From: Bacteroidota bacterium
Lineage (GTDB): Bacteria; Bacteroidota; Bacteroidia; Flavobacteriales; Flavobacteriaceae
Reading direction: 5' to 3'
Assembly (NCBI GenBank): GCA_024278565.1
Contig: JAJRSY010000174.1
Coordinates: 1-10,439, forward strand
Length of the DNA stretch: 10,439 nt
Of the stretch, positions 7,901 to 10,439 are shown piece by piece. The position numbers and the translations under genes were made by a program. The first letter of the stretch is position 1; the number at the start of each line of letters is the position of its first letter. The notes under the pieces are model-generated. The model had not been told where the DNA came from, ran no database searches, and was given only the letters and a program-made list of their open reading frames with translations.

Positions 7901-10439
7901 CCGACACCGCCTGTGGAAAAGACGGCACGGGTTCGGTCGAACTGGTCGCTATCGGTGGCACACCCCCATTTACCTATAGTTTTAATGGTAGTGCGTTTAC
8001 TGCCCAAACACTCTATTCGGGTTTAGATGCAATAACGTATAATTATACAATTAGGGATGCCTTGGGTTGCGAACTAACCGATGTACAGGCAATTGTTGGC
8101 GCAGAAGCGGCAATTACAGCAGATGTCACCCATACCGATATTACTTGTAACCCACCTCCCGGTAGTGGAACTGGTTGGGGAAATACTAATATCACAAACG
8201 TACAGAACGCCACGGGTCTCGTAACCATTAAATTGATTAGGGTCAGTAGTCCCGCCGCACATGCAGCAGGAACCGCACGATACTGGACATATAGAGAGTA
8301 CAACAATGTTGATATGTCAGCTTTTCCTTCTGGTTATAATATCAGAATGTACTGGCCCCACCATTTCTATGTTGAGATTACTGATGAAAATGGGTGTATT
8401 TATGAATCCCCTTTGTACGAAATTGAGCAACCACCATTTCCGTGGGTTCAAAGAGCCCAAGCAGATCTAGATCAATCTTGTGCCAACGGTGCCACTTTTC
8501 AAGTTGAGGTCGGGGATCCGGTCAATTTAGTAGGGCCGTTTAGATATCGTATCTGGCCTTATGATGAGAACAACCCCCCAGGATGGAGGGATTTTGAAGA
8601 CCCAGCTGAAAATGAAGCCTTTGGCGAAGATACAGACGTAAATGGTATTGAAAGGGATTTCAGGGTCAGTGGTCTTTTATTTGGGGTAAGTTATGCTATC
8701 GTGTTGTTTGATACCAATACAGGATGCCAACGCTGGCGTTATCTAGGAAGGGTAAATGCCCCTGAGGCACCCAATAACAATATTGATGTTATCTCAACAC
8801 CTCAAAGTTTATCATGCTATACGGGTAGTGATGGCCAAGTTAGGTTTACCGTCAAAAATGCCGGTGATGACCCTGTTACTCCTGACGGTGTCCAGGCCGT
8901 TAGCTGGACCATCAGGCACACAAGTGACCGTGGAGCGGTACATGACAGCCATCCTTGGATACCTTTATTTAGAAGAAGTGGAACGGCAAATGACGGGGGC
9001 ACGGGAGGTGATATTGTAATAGACCTAACTGGCCTAAGAAGAGCTTGGTACGTAGTTGAAGTCACTACAGAATCTGGTTGTAGATCAGGCAACAGGTTTT
9101 TGGTGCACCGTCCAAAAAGTAGGTTACGGATTAATTTAGATCGGTATGTGCCGGCCACCTGTAATATAGGTGCCCAAATAGCGGTCAAGGCTATTGGAGG
9201 TTGGGATCAAGAACGCTATTTTAACAGACGCAACAAACTGCACCAAAATTGGCACCCTTATGAATATGCCTTTGTAGTAGATGGCGCAGACCCAGCAACC
9301 TTGCCTGCTTCGGAATGGGGATCCGATCCTTTTAAAGAGGTAATGCCCACGGCCTACGATGGCACCAATAATATATATCAAGTATATGTACGTGATGGCG
9401 GTGGCTGCATTGTTGGCTTGGGAACACCCATTACCATAACCAAAGACAGCGAACCGACCATAGATAAAATCGATGTTACCGACCGATGTACGTCGACCAC
9501 TGAAATATACAATATCGTGGCCACACTTGCCACTCCTGGTACAGGAGCCCTTGATTATATCTGGAACGGTGAGGTCACAGCATCAAATATCGCTAATTTG
9601 GGCCCAGGAAACCATACCTTGGAAGTACGCGATGAGAACGGGTGCTCTGACACCCAAAATATCTTTATTTACCCTCAAATGGTAGCGACATCAGAAATCA
9701 CCAAAACGGCTGATTGTGATACGGCAAACCCTGATAATGGTGAAATGTTGGCTTCTGCCTATGGCGGTTCAGGTATGTTCGAGTTTACCATTAGCCCGGT
9801 TCCGGCATCGTACGCACCAGGAGAGGAAACCAACACATCAGGTATTTTTGATAGATTGACCTCTGGGGTAAACTATATCTACACGGTAACCGATATTGAT
9901 CCACAAATCTTGCCGGCCGATAGGTGTCCGGCACAAGACTCTCCAGCTCTTCAATTGATTACACCTGTTGATCCCGATTTCATCATAGCATCGGCAGAAT
10001 CTGTTACCTGTAACGGTGCCAATGATGGTAAAATAGTTGTTGGCCAAAACCCGACAGCTGACAATCTTGATGTTACCTATGAGTATAGTATAGATGGTGG
10101 TATTTACCAAGTTTCAAATATCTTTGACGGCTTGGCAAGTGGTCCGCATACCATAAACATACGGTCTTCAAAAAACTGTGTACAGGTATTGACACAAAGT
10201 ATCAGTGAACCAACAATATTACAACTAACGGCACCAACCGTATCTGCTTTTACCTGTACCTCCGATAACAATTTAGGGCTGGCAACTATAACCGTTTCAA
10301 CGGGTGGCAGTGGCACGGCACCCTATTCATATAGTTTCAATGGCAGTAGTTTTACTGGTAGTACTACTTATGACATTCCGTTTTTAACAACGGCACGTAC
10401 CGTTACCATTGATGTAGTTGATGGCAATAACTGTACGGA
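4909..10439 (+). CDS. Giant SprB-repeat cell-surface protein (type IX secretion/gliding-type adhesin), 3' end missing
   Basis: The frame is open from the ATG at 4909 to the window end: 1843 codons without a stop. Residues 1-35 form a signal peptide (basic RLKK, then AFFLVVIALTTSSLFALVL). Residues about 60-163 are an Ig/PKD-like lead region with cysteines at 66, 79, 107, 114 and 121 and an RFYFNVY strand, recalling the N-terminal part of other flavobacterial type-B sorted proteins. From residue 165 there are 19 consecutive SprB-like modules (PF13573-type), each opening with a strand ending in Cys and closing with a D-x-N-G-C-like motif. The canonical ones read like PYEYSLDNG...AGSYTI...DANGC. 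Such proteins are exported by Sec, then the type IX system, and act in gliding, adhesion or polymer contact. A type-B C-terminal sorting domain (TIGR04131) is expected beyond the window. It is not named sprB because these genomes carry several paralogues. The ATG is the first before the signal peptide and follows a plausible promoter. Confidence 0.92.
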   Translation, partial: MNTYKYPLRLKKAFFLVVIALTTSSLFALVLPTIFNSGEKPENTVELAVLAETHPLTGSSDNVVICANDGSELHEIYLCGANAERLLTTNIPNLKQIIWSKLQTSSCAPAPTNCSNKSPTCSWDQVSTNTQYTVTDGGEYRIFVQYNDNSTERFYFNVYANGLDPSAVVNNIDCGTPGGITVNNVPSTYEFSINSGASWQDSNSFSITSVNTYDIQIRRKNDTNGCVFNVNDISVTNNAINATATVLPITCNTANGGIKVDIADASATYIYEISQGGSLINSSGPITNSTYTFPNLSAGTYDIDVTLASVSACSWQATQTVSGFVFVQPLVVVTKNIDCTDGIINVTQSGGTAPYEYSLDNGTTFVSFTSGDQTNIPITTAGSYTIKTRDANGCEVDANPVNVITETEIVYTVSATDISCNGLDDGSVTANVTNTQGYSITYSIDNGTTFQTSNVFSNLSAGSYTVILRKEKAGGSCDITATAVDVNPTPAFTASASVTQQIDCTNGSATITALVATGGASPFEYSLDGVNFQTSAVLTGLGAGSYTITVKDANGCTTTVDQTVDAGSNPSELTFVMSGVDCSAGTTDVQVAVQNGTAPFTYKIIAPTPINAPADIFVALAPNTYTFEVTDGNGCIIVRNFIVPNPIQFTTNALVKNNVSCTTAGTSDGSIELSVDNFNTSFSVVVEDGTGATTAFGVSNATTSPITISGLPADTYTLRISDTSGPCEKVETVTVAAPAAALTIDSFTVANMNCGTPGGVTITASGGWGNYTYAVQQPDNTITPPQSSNTISGLTQAGIHTIRVTDVNGCLLDTTTFDLIDQGGPTSVVDPAASNYCYSTTTKGELKIDVSAGEAPYFYTVNNGTPLPITGGTFTLGNLTPDDYVIKVIGNNGCETIVADTKISGQLFAIAQITKPLGCGATPDAIISVTPEEGYPDPDYNYEVSLNSGAYSTATMPYSTGTAGNYTFRVTDSKGCETITEPLIVTESPTLTSNHNISDTACGKDGTGSVELVAIGGTPPFTYSFNGSAFTAQTLYSGLDAITYNYTIRDALGCELTDVQAIVGAEAAITADVTHTDITCNPPPGSGTGWGNTNITNVQNATGLVTIKLIRVSSPAAHAAGTARYWTYREYNNVDMSAFPSGYNIRMYWPHHFYVEITDENGCIYESPLYEIEQPPFPWVQRAQADLDQSCANGATFQVEVGDPVNLVGPFRYRIWPYDENNPPGWRDFEDPAENEAFGEDTDVNGIERDFRVSGLLFGVSYAIVLFDTNTGCQRWRYLGRVNAPEAPNNNIDVISTPQSLSCYTGSDGQVRFTVKNAGDDPVTPDGVQAVSWTIRHTSDRGAVHDSHPWIPLFRRSGTANDGGTGGDIVIDLTGLRRAWYVVEVTTESGCRSGNRFLVHRPKSRLRINLDRYVPATCNIGAQIAVKAIGGWDQERYFNRRNKLHQNWHPYEYAFVVDGADPATLPASEWGSDPFKEVMPTAYDGTNNIYQVYVRDGGGCIVGLGTPITITKDSEPTIDKIDVTDRCTSTTEIYNIVATLATPGTGALDYIWNGEVTASNIANLGPGNHTLEVRDENGCSDTQNIFIYPQMVATSEITKTADCDTANPDNGEMLASAYGGSGMFEFTISPVPASYAPGEETNTSGIFDRLTSGVNYIYTVTDIDPQILPADRCPAQDSPALQLITPVDPDFIIASAESVTCNGANDGKIVVGQNPTADNLDVTYEYSIDGGIYQVSNIFDGLASGPHTINIRSSKNCVQVLTQSISEPTILQLTAPTVSAFTCTSDNNLGLATITVSTGGSGTAPYSYSFNGSSFTGSTTYDIPFLTTARTVTIDVVDGNNCT
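5401..10437 (+). repeat. Array of 19 two-cysteine SprB-like modules (protein level)
   Basis: Opening cysteines fall at residues 174, 251, 339, 420, 504, 582, 661, 754, 837, 919, 1002, 1080, 1191, 1303, 1418, 1527, 1603, 1701 and 1783. Closing cysteines fall at 226, 313, 394, 477, 556, 635, 727, 810, 894, 976, 1054, 1163, 1273, 1391, 1500, 1579, 1673, 1757 and 1842. The usual period is about 76-98 residues. Every module has exactly two cysteines and none has an extra one, which suggests one disulphide per module. The modules are divergent at DNA level with no near-identical copies, so the array is old rather than recently expanded. Confidence 0.85.
8101..9477 (+). other. Enlarged Arg/Trp/His-rich modules 12-15 within the adhesin
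   Basis: Residues 1065-1523 hold four modules with periods of 111, 112, 115 and 109 residues against about 80 for most others. They keep the two-cysteine frame but gain long insertions, for example around YWTYREY, RYRIWPYDENNPPGWRDFED, HDSHPWIPLFRRSG and RYFNRRNKLHQNWHPYEYAF. By hand count, residues 1105-1504 contain 30 arginines, against 7 in residues 245-1064. Tryptophan rises from 2 in 245-1064 to 13 in 1065-1504. This looks like a specialised functional block, perhaps ligand-binding, set in a structural stalk. Confidence 0.7.

Noticed and set aside
8043..9381. Several 60-120-codon frames overlapping the adhesin on both strands
   Set aside because: The adhesin frame is continuous through the region with its module pattern intact. 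The alternative frames have no recognisable domains.
4909..10439. Frameshift or pseudogene in the adhesin
   Set aside because: I translated the whole stretch by hand and found no stop codon and no break in the two-cysteine module rhythm.
1..10439. CRISPR array, tRNA, rRNA or insertion sequence
   Set aside because: No regularly spaced direct repeats at DNA level, no cloverleaf or rRNA-like sequence and no transposase were seen.

Overview
The window looks like a chromosomal segment from a marine-type member of the Flavobacteriaceae (Bacteroidota). The evidence is signal peptides ending in -NAQ, a RadA of the expected type, promoter-like TTG/TAnnTT pairs with spacing of about 20 bp, no strong Shine-Dalgarno sequences, and above all a giant secreted protein made of SprB-type repeats, typical of gliding and type IX secretion lineages. 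Species cannot be fixed from sequence alone.

Layout. Positions 23-1165 (+) encode an exported alpha/beta-hydrolase-fold protein related to the esterase D family. Its nucleophile-elbow serine appears replaced by aspartate, so it may not be a working esterase. Positions 1166-1927 have no convincing gene. They hold a patchwork of degenerate, inverted and tandem-like repeats resembling intergenic debris common in Bacteroidota. Positions 1928-3289 (+) encode the recombination ATPase RadA, with a promoter-like pair just upstream. radA converges on a minus-strand pair: a Tas-like aldo/keto reductase (4598-3558) followed 11 bp later by a 32-residue single-span membrane protein (3546-3448). The two convergent units are separated by a structured gap bounded by an 18-bp inverted repeat (17/18 matching) that abuts both stop codons.

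From 4909 to the end of the window a single uninterrupted reading frame (1843 codons, no stop, 3' end missing) encodes a giant cell-surface protein: signal peptide, an N-terminal Ig/PKD-like cysteine-bearing region, then 19 consecutive SprB-like beta modules, each with exactly two cysteines. By family precedent it should be exported by Sec and the type IX system and end in a type-B sorting domain beyond the window. Modules 12-15 are about 30 residues longer than the rest and very rich in arginine, tryptophan and histidine. They form a chemically distinct block inside an arginine-poor stalk, and are the most unusual feature here.

The genes do not form one pathway. radA and the reductase are housekeeping or metabolic genes. 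The adhesin is divergently transcribed from the reductase across a 310-bp gap with several inverted repeats and one plausible promoter. No mobile element, CRISPR array, RNA gene or defence system was recognised.
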